Below, piece by piece: positions 1 to 9,036 of a DNA stretch of 50,814 bases; positions within the stretch are counted from its first letter, which is position 1; every line of letters begins with the position of its first letter. This DNA comes from JBMNUL01 sp050946255. GTDB taxonomy: Bacteria; Actinomycetota; Coriobacteriia; Coriobacteriales; CADBOM01. The notes below the pieces were generated by a model that saw nothing but the letters and a program-made list of their open reading frames with translations, was not told the DNA's origin and searched no databases. The position numbers and the translations under genes were made by a program. The DNA lies in contig JBMNUL010000003.1 of the NCBI GenBank assembly GCA_050946255.1, positions 1 to 50,814 on the forward strand. The letters run 5' to 3'.

Positions 1-119
1 GGCTTGGATACTGGCTTATATACGCCCGAACGCTAACTGGTACCGTCCTGAGTGTCCATGCGCACAAAGGATGCTGGCATGAGCGCCGACCTGACCAACC
101 GTGCATCTTCGCAAGACGA

Positions 120-3100
120 TCAGGCCAAGATCTCAGCGGGAACCTCCATGCTCTCCCTGCCGCCGGCCTCTGGGTTGCTGGCCTCTGCCTTCTCGCGCTT
201 CTCGATGTTGTTGTCGCGGTCGAAGTTGGCCTTCGCAACCGAGATCATGAGCTTGATCCTGTTCAGCTGGTTGACCTCCGAGGCGCCAGGGTCATAGTCC
301 ACGGCCACGATGTTGGCGGTGGGGTTGAGCCTGCGCAGCTCCTTGATAACTCCTTTGCCGGTAACGTGGTTGGGCAAGCAGGCGAAAGGCTGGGCGCAGA
401 TGATGTTGGGGCATCCGCTCTCGATGAGCTCGATCATCTCGCCGGTCAGGAGCCATCCCTCGCCCATCGTGTTGCAAAGCTGGAGCACGTTGTCGGCATA
501 TTCTGCGAGCTCCATTACGTTTGCCGGGACCGTGAACCTCTTGGAATTGGCAAGTGCATCCCTAAGCGGCGTGCGCGCCATGCCGATGAGCTCGAGCACT
601 ATGCGCGAGCCGATTGCGGAGAGCTTGGGCCTGCCGAGGAAGCGGTTGTACCAGATGGAATTCGAGATTCCGTAGAGGAAGAACTCCACCAAGCCGGGAA
701 CCACGGCCTCGCACCCCTCTGCCTCGATGACGTCGACCACCTGGTTGTTCGCAGTGGGATGGAACTTCACGAGAATCTCGCCCACGACTCCAACGCGGGG
801 CTTGCTGCGGTCGTTCACCAGCGGGAGGTTGTCGAAGTCCTCGACGATTGCGTGCACGTTCTTGTCGAATCCCGACGGGGTTGTGTTGTGCAGGTCGTCC
901 TTCAGATATTCCATCCACTTGCGGAAGAGCTCGTTTGCGGCACCCGGAGTGGCCTCGTAAGGACGCACGCGGTAGAGGCACTGCATCATCAGGTCGCCGT
1001 AGATCAGGGCCATGAATCCCTGGTAGAGCATTATGGGGCCGATGTGGAATCCGGGGTTGTCCTCGCCGAGCTTGTGGAACGCAAGTGAGATGACGGGGAT
1101 GTTTGGATATCCGGCCTCTTTCAGGGCCTTGCGGATCAGAGCTATGTAGTTGGTTGCTCGGCAGCCTCCACCGGTCTGGGTGATGATGACGGCCAAGTGG
1201 TCGGTGTCGTACTTGCCAGAGAGCACGGCCTCCATGATCTGGCCGGTAACGAGAATGGACGGATAGCAAACATCGTTGTTGGCATACTTCAATCCAGCCT
1301 CGACAGCACCATGGTCCACCGAGGGTAGCACCTCGAGGTTGTATCCCCAATCGCGGAACACCCGCTCGAGCAGCTCGAAGTGGATGGGGGCCATCTGCGG
1401 GGAGATGATCGTGTAGCCCTCTTTCTTCATCTGCTTCGTGTACTGGGCCTTGTGGAAAGAGGTTGGGGTGCCCTTCTGTATCGGGAGCCCTATGCTTTTC
1501 GCGAGCCTGCGGATCAAGCTGGTGTCGGCGAGGCCTTCTTCGTATTGCTTCTCGGTGCCAGTCGCCTTCTTTCTAGACTTTCCCCTGCCCTCGGGATGCC
1601 AGTTGAGCTGGAGCTTGGAGGCGGGAATCTCAGCTGCACGCTCCTTTGCGGTCTTCTGTCTGGTTGCAGGTCCACCTTCGACCGGGGCAGAAGAGGATTG
1701 CGACGTGGTGTCGGAAGAAACTGCAGATGCAACTGCAGATCCCACATTTGACGCAACATCCTTTACAGTCGCACCGGCGTCTGCAATAGCAGACCCTGCA
1801 TTGGCAACTGCATCGGCTCCTGCAGAGATTGCCCCGTCCCTGAGTTCTCCCATCGACTCAAACAAAGTCTTGCCCCTTTCGGTGAGGACCTTGTCGGTTG
1901 CAAGAGAGGCCTTTTCCGCCGGACAGGTGTCCCCAGCGGCGATCATCGCACGCGCCGCTGCCCTGCGGTCGTGAGATGCGGCAACCGAAGCCCCTTTGTT
2001 CGACTGCTTCTCATCTAGGGCGGCGATCAGGGAACGGATCCTGATCCTGGCGGCTCCCAGGTTGGAGACCTGGTCGATTTTCAGCACAGTGTAGATCTTG
2101 CCGGATGCCTCCAAGATTTCCTGGACCTGATCGGTGGTCACTGCGTCGAGCCCACAGCCGAAAGAGTTCAGCTGGATAAGGTCGAGATTCGGGAGCATCG
2201 TCACGACCTTGGCCGCCGCGTAGAGCCTGGAATGGAACATCCACTGGTCGATGACCCTGATGGGACGGTCGGGCTTGACTAGATGTGCCACGGAATCCTC
2301 GGTCAGAACGGCCAACCCGTAGCTCGCGACGAGCTCGGGAATCGCGTGGTTGATCTCGGGGTCCTGATGGTAGGGCCTTCCGGCGAGCACGATGCCATGC
2401 CTGTTGTTGTCGGCAAGCCAGCGCAGGGTCTCCTCGCCCTTCTTGTGCATGTCGTCCTTGAAATGGGCGTCCTCTGCCCATGCGGCCTCGGTGGCAGCCT
2501 CGATTTCCTCCAACGTCGGAGGGGTGCCCTTGGCCTCTGGATGCTCGGAATAATACTTGAGGGATATCTCCTCGTAGAGCCTCTGCGGAAAGAACTCCGG
2601 GTTGTCGTATGGGACGAAAGGCTTGAGGAACGGCATCTCCCCGGAATTGAGCTTGTCGATGTTGAGATGCAGCACCTCTGGGTAGCTCACGACGACCGGG
2701 CAATTGTAGTGATTCATGGCCTTTTCGTCTTCCTGCCTCTCCCAGCGGATGCATGGCATGAAGATGAAGTCGACGCCCTTGTCGATCAGGTTCATGATGT
2801 GCCCATGGCTGAGCTTGGCAGGATAGCAGGCGTTCTCGGACGGCATGGACTCGATGCCGGCCTCATATGTCTTGGCAGACGTCTTGTCGGAGAGCACGAC
2901 GCGGAACCCCAGCTTGGTGAAGAACGTGAACCAGAACGGGTAGTTCTCGTACATGTTGAGGGCACGCGGGATTCCCACGGTCGGGCGCGTTGCCTCCTCT
3001 TCCGACAACGGCTCGTAGTCGAAGAGGCGCTTGGACTTGTATTCGAACAGGTTGGGGACGTCCTTGGTTGCAGCTCCCCTGCCCGAGCCCTTCTCGCATC

Positions 3101-5108
3101 GGTTTCCGGTTATGAAGCGGCGTTTCTTGCCAGTGACCTCGTCCACACCGAAGTCGTTGATCGTGAGCAGGCAGTGGTTGGAGCAACCCTTGCAGCGCGT
3201 GGTGGTGTGCTTGACCTCGAGGGAGTCGAGCTTCTCGGGAGTCAGAAGTGTCGACCTCGGGGCGAAAGCGGCAAGATCCTCGTCATCGAGGGCCGAGAGG
3301 TCCAGGCTCTCGTCCTGCTCTGCACGGTCGCGGGCGAGGAGCGCTGCACCATAGGCGCCCATCAATCCCGCTACATCGGGTCGCACGGCCTCGCATCCGG
3401 ACAGCAGCTCGAACGAGCGCAGGATCGCGTCGTTTAGGAAAGTGCCTCCCTGCACGACCACGTGTTCGCCGATCTCGCTGGCATCGCGCAGCTTGATGAC
3501 CTTGAACAGCGCGTTCTTGATGACCGAGTAAGACAGGCCGGCGGAAATGTCGCCTACGGTGGCCCCCTCTTTCTGCGCCTGCTTGACCCTGGAGTTCATG
3601 AACACCGTGCAGCGGCTTCCGAGGTCGACCGGGTGCTCGGCGGCAATTGCCGCCTTCGCGAACGACTGCACGTCCATATTAAGTGAGTCTGCGAACGTCT
3701 CGATGAACGACCCGCAACCAGAGCTGCAGGCCTCGTTCAACATGATGTGGTCGATGACGCCGTTTCGCACCTGCATGCACTTCATGTCCTGCCCGCCGAT
3801 GTCCAAGATGAACTGGACATCTGGTTCGAGCTCGCGGGCACCGCGGAGATGCGCGACGGTCTCAACCTCGCCGGAATCGCAGCGGAGAGCTTCCAACAGG
3901 AGCCCCTCTCCGTATCCAGTTACCGTGGCATGGCCCAGCTTCACGACCGGGCGGCCCTTGGAGTCGGTGGGGAGAGACTTGTACATGTCGAGGAGGACCC
4001 TCTTGGCGGACCCGAGAACATCTCCCTTGTTGTTGCCATACCAGGACTTGAGGATCTGGCCATCTCGACCTATGAGAGCGGCCTTGAAGGTCGTGGACCC
4101 GGCGTCGATTCCCAAATAGGCCTCCCCTCGATAAGTGGAGAGATCTCCCTTGGGAACCACGTCTTTGCCATGGCGCTCCTTGAACTCCTGATAATCCTCG
4201 GGAGTGGCGAACAGCGGGTCGAGCCTTGTGATCTCATTGCCCTGGGTCTCGCCTAGGGCATGGAGGCGGTCGAGTATCTGCGAGAGCGTCAGGGTCTCGG
4301 TGCTCTCGGCTGCGATGGCAGCGCCGCACGCCACGAACAGATGGGCGTTGTCAGGCTTGATCGAGTGCTCCTCATCCAGATTGAGGGTAATCTCGAACCG
4401 CTTCTTGAGCTCGGAGAGGTACTGTAGAGGCCCGCCCAGAAATGCAACATACCCTCTGATCGGGCGCCCGCAGGCAAGACCGGAAATCGTCTGGGTTACG
4501 ACGGATTGGAAGATGGATGCCGCGATATCATGACGGTCGGCCCCCTCGTTCAGAAGCGGCTGAACATCGGATTTTGCGAACACGCCGCAGCGCGATGCGA
4601 TCGGGTAGATGATCTTGGCGTCCTTGGCAAGCTCGTTCAACCCCGGGGCATCGGTGTTGAGAAGCGATGCCATCTGGTCGATGAAGGCTCCGGTTCCTCC
4701 AGCACAGGTGCCGTTCATGCGCTGCTCTATCCCATTGTCGAAATAGATGATCTTGGCGTCCTCGCCACCAAGCTCGATCGCGACGTCCGTCTGCGGGATG
4801 AAGGTCTCGACCGCGGTCTTGGAGGCAACGACCTCCTGCACGAACTCGAGGTCGAGCCATTGGGAGAGCAGAAGTCCACCGCTGCCAGTGATGGCAGTAG
4901 TCAGGGGCACATCCTCGAACTCGGCAACCGCCTCTTCCAAAATCTGCGAGATCGTGGCGCGAATGTCGGTATGGTGACGACGGTACTTGGAGAAAAGGAT
5001 GTTGTTGTCATCATCGAGAATCGCAAGCTTCACCGTTGTGGAGCCAACGTCGATTCCAAGGTGCTTCACCGACTTGTCTCCAACGGGGGTCTTTTCAATA
5101 TCGGTCAT
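120..5108 (-). CDS. Giant 2-hydroxyacyl-CoA dehydratase activase/dehydratase fusion (BcrAD/BadFG type)
   Basis: 1662 residues. Two ASKHA-fold activase domains lie in tandem: the first (about 16-270) has GIDVGSTTVK, a CAGGTG cysteine near residue 135 and ASRCGVF near 172; the second (about 330-610) has GIDAGSTTFK, ACSSGCGSF near 461 and LGSRCTVF near 500. A cysteine cluster (CKGCSNHC ... CEKG, about 640-672) follows, then a DUF2229-like and dehydratase-like part (about 700-1030), an Ala/Ser-rich linker (about 1030-1170), and a C-terminal HgdB/FldB-like region containing ITQTGGGCRATNY. In this family the activase uses ATP hydrolysis to push an electron from a [4Fe-4S] cluster into a radical dehydratase. 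The substrate cannot be read from sequence, and many homologues of this fused architecture are uncharacterised. Its ATG overlaps the tetR stop by 4 nt, so the two are coupled. The end is complete within the window. Confidence 0.9.
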   Translation of the reverse strand: MTDIEKTPVGDKSVKHLGIDVGSTTVKLAILDDDNNILFSKYRRHHTDIRATISQILEEAVAEFEDVPLTTAITGSGGLLLSQWLDLEFVQEVVASKTAVETFIPQTDVAIELGGEDAKIIYFDNGIEQRMNGTCAGGTGAFIDQMASLLNTDAPGLNELAKDAKIIYPIASRCGVFAKSDVQPLLNEGADRHDIAASIFQSVVTQTISGLACGRPIRGYVAFLGGPLQYLSELKKRFEITLNLDEEHSIKPDNAHLFVACGAAIAAESTETLTLSQILDRLHALGETQGNEITRLDPLFATPEDYQEFKERHGKDVVPKGDLSTYRGEAYLGIDAGSTTFKAALIGRDGQILKSWYGNNKGDVLGSAKRVLLDMYKSLPTDSKGRPVVKLGHATVTGYGEGLLLEALRCDSGEVETVAHLRGARELEPDVQFILDIGGQDMKCMQVRNGVIDHIMLNEACSSGCGSFIETFADSLNMDVQSFAKAAIAAEHPVDLGSRCTVFMNSRVKQAQKEGATVGDISAGLSYSVIKNALFKVIKLRDASEIGEHVVVQGGTFLNDAILRSFELLSGCEAVRPDVAGLMGAYGAALLARDRAEQDESLDLSALDDEDLAAFAPRSTLLTPEKLDSLEVKHTTTRCKGCSNHCLLTINDFGVDEVTGKKRRFITGNRCEKGSGRGAATKDVPNLFEYKSKRLFDYEPLSEEEATRPTVGIPRALNMYENYPFWFTFFTKLGFRVVLSDKTSAKTYEAGIESMPSENACYPAKLSHGHIMNLIDKGVDFIFMPCIRWERQEDEKAMNHYNCPVVVSYPEVLHLNIDKLNSGEMPFLKPFVPYDNPEFFPQRLYEEISLKYYSEHPEAKGTPPTLEEIEAATEAAWAEDAHFKDDMHKKGEETLRWLADNNRHGIVLAGRPYHQDPEINHAIPELVASYGLAVLTEDSVAHLVKPDRPIRVIDQWMFHSRLYAAAKVVTMLPNLDLIQLNSFGCGLDAVTTDQVQEILEASGKIYTVLKIDQVSNLGAARIRIRSLIAALDEKQSNKGASVAASHDRRAAARAMIAAGDTCPAEKASLATDKVLTERGKTLFESMGELRDGAISAGADAVANAGSAIADAGATVKDVASNVGSAVASAVSSDTTSQSSSAPVEGGPATRQKTAKERAAEIPASKLQLNWHPEGRGKSRKKATGTEKQYEEGLADTSLIRRLAKSIGLPIQKGTPTSFHKAQYTKQMKKEGYTIISPQMAPIHFELLERVFRDWGYNLEVLPSVDHGAVEAGLKYANNDVCYPSILVTGQIMEAVLSGKYDTDHLAVIITQTGGGCRATNYIALIRKALKEAGYPNIPVISLAFHKLGEDNPGFHIGPIMLYQGFMALIYGDLMMQCLYRVRPYEATPGAANELFRKWMEYLKDDLHNTTPSGFDKNVHAIVEDFDNLPLVNDRSKPRVGVVGEILVKFHPTANNQVVDVIEAEGCEAVVPGLVEFFLYGISNSIWYNRFLGRPKLSAIGSRIVLELIGMARTPLRDALANSKRFTVPANVMELAEYADNVLQLCNTMGEGWLLTGEMIELIESGCPNIICAQPFACLPNHVTGKGVIKELRRLNPTANIVAVDYDPGASEVNQLNRIKLMISVAKANFDRDNNIEKREKAEASNPEAGGRESMEVPAEILA

Positions 5109-5791
5109 CTCAGATCACCGTCCACCTCAATTGGATCTCCAGGGCTCAGGAACGAGAGATGCACCAGCACCCCCGCCATCTCCTCTGGGGTCTCCTTCAT
5201 TCCAGTTTCAATCCACGTGCGCACGACTCCAAGAGAGGCGTGCGAGAAATAGGCCACGTAATAGTCGACCATCTTGGTTCGGTTCTCCTTGTATTTAGGG
5301 CTGAGAACGCGGTCGACAATCGTGTTGCAAACCGTATCGAGCATCCTGCGCTCGAACCCTATGTCACCGTTCGGGCCAATCAGGGCGTTGAGCAGACCCG
5401 AGTGCTTCCCGAGGAACTCGAAGATGTCGACGAGGGGCTGAAGGGGCTTCAACCCGATGTAGGCCATTCCGAGCTCTTCGGGGGACACATCTGCCATCTC
5501 GGCCTCGATGTCGCTCAGCTCATCGAAAAACTCCACCTCGCAGAAGTGAACCAGGTCGTTCTTGTCCTTGAAGTGGCTGTAGAAAGTGCTGCGGTTGAGA
5601 TCGGCACGATCGGTTACATCGGACACGTTGAATCCATCGATGCCGCGTTCCTCTATCAGAGAGATGGCCGCATCGTGGAGCATGCGGCGCGAGCGGACAT
5701 AGCGTCTGTCGTTCTCACGTTGATGCTGCTCGGTCCCCGTTGCGTTCTCGATCTTGCCGGTCTCCTCTTTGGCAATTGAAGTCTTTGACAA
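5105..5791 (-). CDS. TetR/AcrR-family transcriptional regulator
   Basis: 228 residues. The N-terminal 30 residues are polar; a TetR-type DNA-binding domain follows, with the helix-turn-helix around 54-75 (VSDVTDRADLNRSTFYSHF). The C-terminal part resembles the TetR_C_8 type ligand/dimer domain. The start is TTG at 5791, chosen for an AGGAGA site 6 nt upstream. The stop overlaps the start of the giant activase gene (ATGA), so the regulator is the first gene of a two-gene operon and most likely regulates it and itself. A palindrome with an extra half-site lies about 125 nt upstream and is a candidate operator. The ligand is unknown; an acyl-CoA or related acid would fit the partner gene but is a guess. 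Confidence 0.9.
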   Translation of the reverse strand: MSKTSIAKEETGKIENATGTEQHQRENDRRYVRSRRMLHDAAISLIEERGIDGFNVSDVTDRADLNRSTFYSHFKDKNDLVHFCEVEFFDELSDIEAEMADVSPEELGMAYIGLKPLQPLVDIFEFLGKHSGLLNALIGPNGDIGFERRMLDTVCNTIVDRVLSPKYKENRTKMVDYYVAYFSHASLGVVRTWIETGMKETPEEMAGVLVHLSFLSPGDPIEVDGDLR

Positions 5792-5915
5792 GAGCTATCT
5801 CCTATCTGGTCATGAGCTCCGCGATGCATGTGACCTGCCAGGAATCTGCCCCTTCGACCCATCGATTGGAGTCTATCAGCAGACCATCCTGTGCGAAGCT
5901 ATCCAACTCCGTGAG

Positions 5916-5961
5916 TTCTAAACAACTCTGTGAGTTCTAACCAACATAATGTTGTTTAGAA
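5916..5961. promoter_or_regulatory. Candidate TetR operator: inverted repeat plus direct repeat
   Basis: TTCTAACCAAC (5935-5945) and GTTGTTTAGAA (5951-5961) form an inverted repeat around a 5-nt AT spacer, with one mismatch. A third half-site, TTCTAAACAAC, sits at 5916-5926, 19 nt from the second in direct orientation, embedded in a longer direct repeat (CTCYGTGAGTTCTAA). The elements are upstream of tetR and just downstream of a possible -35 (TTGACT, minus strand), where a repressor would block transcription. Binding is inferred from position and symmetry only. Confidence 0.5.
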
Positions 5962-6111
5962 CATTTCGTGTAGTTTTGCAAGTCAAACTTCTCACATGCT
6001 CCACGCTGAGCTAACGGCGGCGGCAAACGGGGAAAGTTGTGTTGAGGGTGTGGAGGAGCGCGGAGTGAGATTTTTTGGATATCTGGATGAACCGGCCTCA
6101 GAAATGGGAAA

Positions 6112-6137
6112 CCGGGGACGTCCCCGCTCGTCCCCGG
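6112..6137. repeat. Strong palindrome (CCGGGGACG ... CGTCCCCGG), REP-like
   Basis: A perfect 9-bp inverted repeat with an 8-nt loop that itself repeats the CCCC motif; the left arm plus loop also forms GGGGACGTCCCC. Outer bases (GGGA / TCCC) extend the symmetry imperfectly. No T-tract follows on either strand, so it is not a standard terminator. It resembles extragenic palindromes of the REP/REPIN kind. No RAYT transposase is in the window. Confidence 0.5.
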
Positions 6138-6255
6138 CTCCCTGACTGCTATTTCACTGCAATAATGGTTGATTTGTTACGCGCTGTTTCAATTGTTGCT
6201 GTGCCGCGCCGCAAAAATCATTAACCGCGCCAGCTATTCTGATTGCCATGCCGTC

Positions 6256-6915
6256 CTACATAGACCTCCACCTGCGAACCTCTGGCGAGCAGCAGTTGGG
6301 CTGATACTGCTGATTCTCCTCATCTTCGTGATACCTGTCCCGGAGAAAGCCCATGAAAAGCGGCACCGCATATGGCACAACCTTCGAGACGTAGCCCGGT
6401 GACAGGGACTTCGGAGTTTTCGACATTGGCTCCGGTCTTTGGCTGCGTGCCCCTTCGGACTCTCCGCTATTCCCGCCTGCTGCCAGCTCCGAAATCCTGG
6501 GCATGACATTTTCCATGAGCTCCGGCATTATCTCTGGAAGCTTCTCCTCTATGCGCTCTAGTCCCGAGTCGCTCTTTGCCATCCTTCGCATTCTGGCCTT
6601 CTTGAACTTCGGCATTGACTCGAACATCTCCGGGAAAAGAGGTTTTATCGCAACTGCCAGATTCTTCGGCTCCATGAGGTGTCCGGAGGATTCCAGGTCT
6701 TGGTCAATGCCAGCTGCATCAGCCGAACCCGAGGTGGCATTGCAACCACCGGCGTTCTCCCCTGCCCGATCGGAGCCTTCTTGACGATCGTAGAATCCCC
6801 TCTTCTTGAAATAGTAGTTCGAGTAGTAGTTCGCCTGCGCCTGGCATCGAGGGCAGAACGTCATCATCTCGCTAGAGTCATCGCTTGAGCTATTGCTTTT
6901 GTTGAAAAGTCCCAT
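6256..6915 (-). CDS. Hypothetical protein with N-terminal CxxC (CPRC)
   Basis: 219 residues, family not recognised. The start at 6915 has a strong GAGGAGG site 8 nt upstream. Residues 1-20 are Ser/Asp-rich (MGLFNKSNSSSDDSSEMM), followed by FCPRCQAQANYYSNYYFKKR, which looks like half a zinc ribbon with no second CxxC in the usual range. The middle is Gly/Ala/Ser-rich and polar; a helical, basic segment (KFKKARMRRMAKSD) follows. No signal peptide or convincing membrane segment is seen. It lies divergent to the LRR-VWA-AAA+ operon, so it may share regulation with it, but that is positional inference. Confidence 0.7.
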   Translation of the reverse strand: MGLFNKSNSSSDDSSEMMTFCPRCQAQANYYSNYYFKKRGFYDRQEGSDRAGENAGGCNATSGSADAAGIDQDLESSGHLMEPKNLAVAIKPLFPEMFESMPKFKKARMRRMAKSDSGLERIEEKLPEIMPELMENVMPRISELAAGGNSGESEGARSQRPEPMSKTPKSLSPGYVSKVVPYAVPLFMGFLRDRYHEDEENQQYQPNCCSPEVRRWRSM

Positions 6916-7005
6916 TTCTAATCCCTCCTCAATTGGCCAGGTCTAACTTCAATATCACACTTCTCGTGGTCAACTACAGAATACGTCTCAATTCCTCTGG
7001 ATTCC

Positions 7006-7018
7006 GTGACGAAGTCAC
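7006..7018. promoter_or_regulatory. Short inverted repeat GTGAC-GAA-GTCAC between divergent genes
   Basis: A perfect 5-bp inverted repeat with a 3-nt centre in the gap between the CxxC gene and the LRR operon. It resembles a Crp/Fnr half-site pair with a shortened spacer, and a Crp/Fnr-type regulator is encoded at 12.6-13.3 kb. It is short and could occur by chance. Confidence 0.25.
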
Positions 7019-7198
7019 ATGAGTTCACGCCGATAATCGACACTTATGTGCTCTTTATTTTTTATTAAGAATAATAACCGCAGGGAAATCGACCCGGGTA
7101 TTACGATAGAGTCGTAAATAGGATTTCAGTTCTCGCAGACCGCCAAAAAATTTCTGCACCAGGTCCTGCGTGTCAAGAGTAATAAGAGTGACGTCAGC

Positions 7199-9022
7199 AT
7201 GAAGATCGCCCTCCACACCAACAAGTACACATCCCGAATCCGTAGACTCCGCATCTCGGAAAGCCTCAAGAGCGGGGAGTTCGAGATTGTGCTGCGCAAC
7301 GAATCTGGCAAGAGGGAACTCCACATAGGCAGGGGAATCGAGACCGTGAACATTCCCCACATCACCGATATGCTGTTCGACATCGTCACAATAGACGAGC
7401 GAAACCCGTGGTTGAGATCATTTGGCGGCTGCATCTACAGTGCCACCGGGAAAACATTGCTGCGATGCGCTGTGCGGGAGAGCCGTTGCACTGTGGCAAG
7501 TGGAACCGAGGCCATCGCCAGCGAGGCCTTCGCATACAACACGATGTTGGAGGAAATAGTTCTCCCAGAAGGTTTGGAGACGATAGAAGAGAGGGCTTTC
7601 TCCGGATCCGCGCTGAAACAGATTTCCATGCCATCCTCCTTGCGAAAGATCTGCGCGCGTGCCTTCTCCAACTGCCATTCGCTCAAGGAGGTCGAGCTCA
7701 ACGAGGGGCTCGAGCTGATAGGCGACAGCGCATTTTCCGGATGCGACCAGCTGAAGAACGTTCTGATTCCCAAAACGGTGAAGGAGATTCACGTAAGCTC
7801 GTTCACACACGCAAGAAACAACTCCGAAGGCCGCATCTCAATCGACTCTGAAAACCCATGCTTCCTCTTGGACAGGGGCGAGGTCCTCTACCGTCGTCTC
7901 GAAGACGGCCTAGAGCTCATGGGTGAAATGGGGAAAGTCTCGGGAACCTACAGGGTGGTCGCTGGGACCCGGCGTATAGAGGACGCGGCGTTCAGATTCA
8001 ACCAGACATTGCTGGAGGTCGTGCTTCCCGAAGGTCTTGAGAAAATCGGAGACTTCGCGTTCAAGGGATGCGACAACTTGCGCTGCGCGAACTTCCCGTC
8101 CACCATCAAGTCGATAGGAAATGAGGCGTTCCTCTCGACCAACCTCGAGTCCATCCACATACCCGCCAGCCTGAGCTCAATTGGCGAGCTGGCTTTCTCT
8201 TGCAGAGGCGGCGGTTGGGAAAGAAACCCATTCCCAGTCGTCATCTCTACTTTCGGACTCACGAGGACGCGGGCCAAACCCAAACCGAAGGCGAAGGAAG
8301 GCTCTTGTCTCACCACCGTAGAGGATGGAAACGAGCGTTATTGCATAGCCAACGGATTCCTCTGCGAGCGATTGGAAGATGGGACCCTTTGCGCGATAAA
8401 GTACATCGCCCACGATGAAAGCGTCTCGGTGCCGAGGCAAGTTGTGATGATAGAACGCGAGGCGCTGGTAGACGCGCGGAGCGTGAGAACTCTTCAGCTG
8501 CACGATGGAGTCAGGAAAATCCGCGACCATGGGCTCTTCATCACCCATCCCCTTCTGAAGATAATGGCGACGACGGAAACCACAGACGTAGATTTCGAGG
8601 TCTATCCGGTGCAGAGCTACTTCGGGGTCTGGGCTCAGAACCACGCTTTCATCGATGGGAAGCTCGACCTTGAGCTCCTTGCCTACGACTGCGACTACAC
8701 GCTTTATCACAGCCAGGTTGGATTCGAGCGGAGCTGGAGAATGCTCTCGAGGCTTTGCCATCCTCTGTTCCTATCCGAGGAACTGAACGAGAGGTTCAAC
8801 CAGGAGCTCCACAGTTCCCTGCTGAACTTGGTTGCTGACTTTTCCCGGAGGGATTACCTCGAGGGACTGCGGCAGCTGTTCGATGTCGGGCTGATAGACA
8901 ATTCGAATATCTACCGCTGCATAGACGCTGCCAACAGGTCCCATGGAGTCTCGGCGACGGGATTTCTCATGGAAGAGAGCCATCGACGCCTTTCAGAGCC
9001 AACCATTGACCTCTCGCTGTGA
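7199..9022 (+). CDS. Leucine-rich repeat protein (LRR_5/BspA-like repeats), cytoplasmic
   Basis: 607 residues. LRR_5-type repeats occur in blocks at about 122-205 (LPEGLETIEERAFSGSALK and following), 275-335 (LPEGLEKIGDFAFKGCDNL) and weakly at 411-457. The last 150 residues are not repetitive. BspA-like LRR proteins are usually secreted or wall-attached, but this one begins MKIALHTNKYTSRIRRLR with no signal peptide, membrane segment or sorting signal, so it should be cytoplasmic. The stop overlaps or abuts the next gene (VWA protein) and the AAA+ ATPase follows, implying one operon. A role as recognition or scaffold subunit is inference. The ribosome-binding site is weak (AGAGTG). Confidence 0.85.
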   Translation: MKIALHTNKYTSRIRRLRISESLKSGEFEIVLRNESGKRELHIGRGIETVNIPHITDMLFDIVTIDERNPWLRSFGGCIYSATGKTLLRCAVRESRCTVASGTEAIASEAFAYNTMLEEIVLPEGLETIEERAFSGSALKQISMPSSLRKICARAFSNCHSLKEVELNEGLELIGDSAFSGCDQLKNVLIPKTVKEIHVSSFTHARNNSEGRISIDSENPCFLLDRGEVLYRRLEDGLELMGEMGKVSGTYRVVAGTRRIEDAAFRFNQTLLEVVLPEGLEKIGDFAFKGCDNLRCANFPSTIKSIGNEAFLSTNLESIHIPASLSSIGELAFSCRGGGWERNPFPVVISTFGLTRTRAKPKPKAKEGSCLTTVEDGNERYCIANGFLCERLEDGTLCAIKYIAHDESVSVPRQVVMIEREALVDARSVRTLQLHDGVRKIRDHGLFITHPLLKIMATTETTDVDFEVYPVQSYFGVWAQNHAFIDGKLDLELLAYDCDYTLYHSQVGFERSWRMLSRLCHPLFLSEELNERFNQELHSSLLNLVADFSRRDYLEGLRQLFDVGLIDNSNIYRCIDAANRSHGVSATGFLMEESHRRLSEPTIDLSL

Positions 9023-9036
9023 GGTGCAACCAGATC

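Larger units (their letters stand above)
5792..6255. other. Intergenic region upstream of tetR; no gene seen
   Basis: This 464-nt gap separates the start of tetR from the end of the CxxC protein gene (both on the minus strand). It holds the TTCTAA-CAAC direct and inverted repeats near 5916-5961, a possible -35 (TTGACT on the minus strand, 5981-5986), a G-rich stretch and a strong palindrome at 6112-6137. The reading frames here are short, without a ribosome-binding site or recognisable product. Confidence 0.6.

Noticed and set aside
1..119. Possible start of another gene or a terminator downstream of the giant activase
   Set aside because: Too short to judge; no hairpin with T-tract and no convincing coding start.
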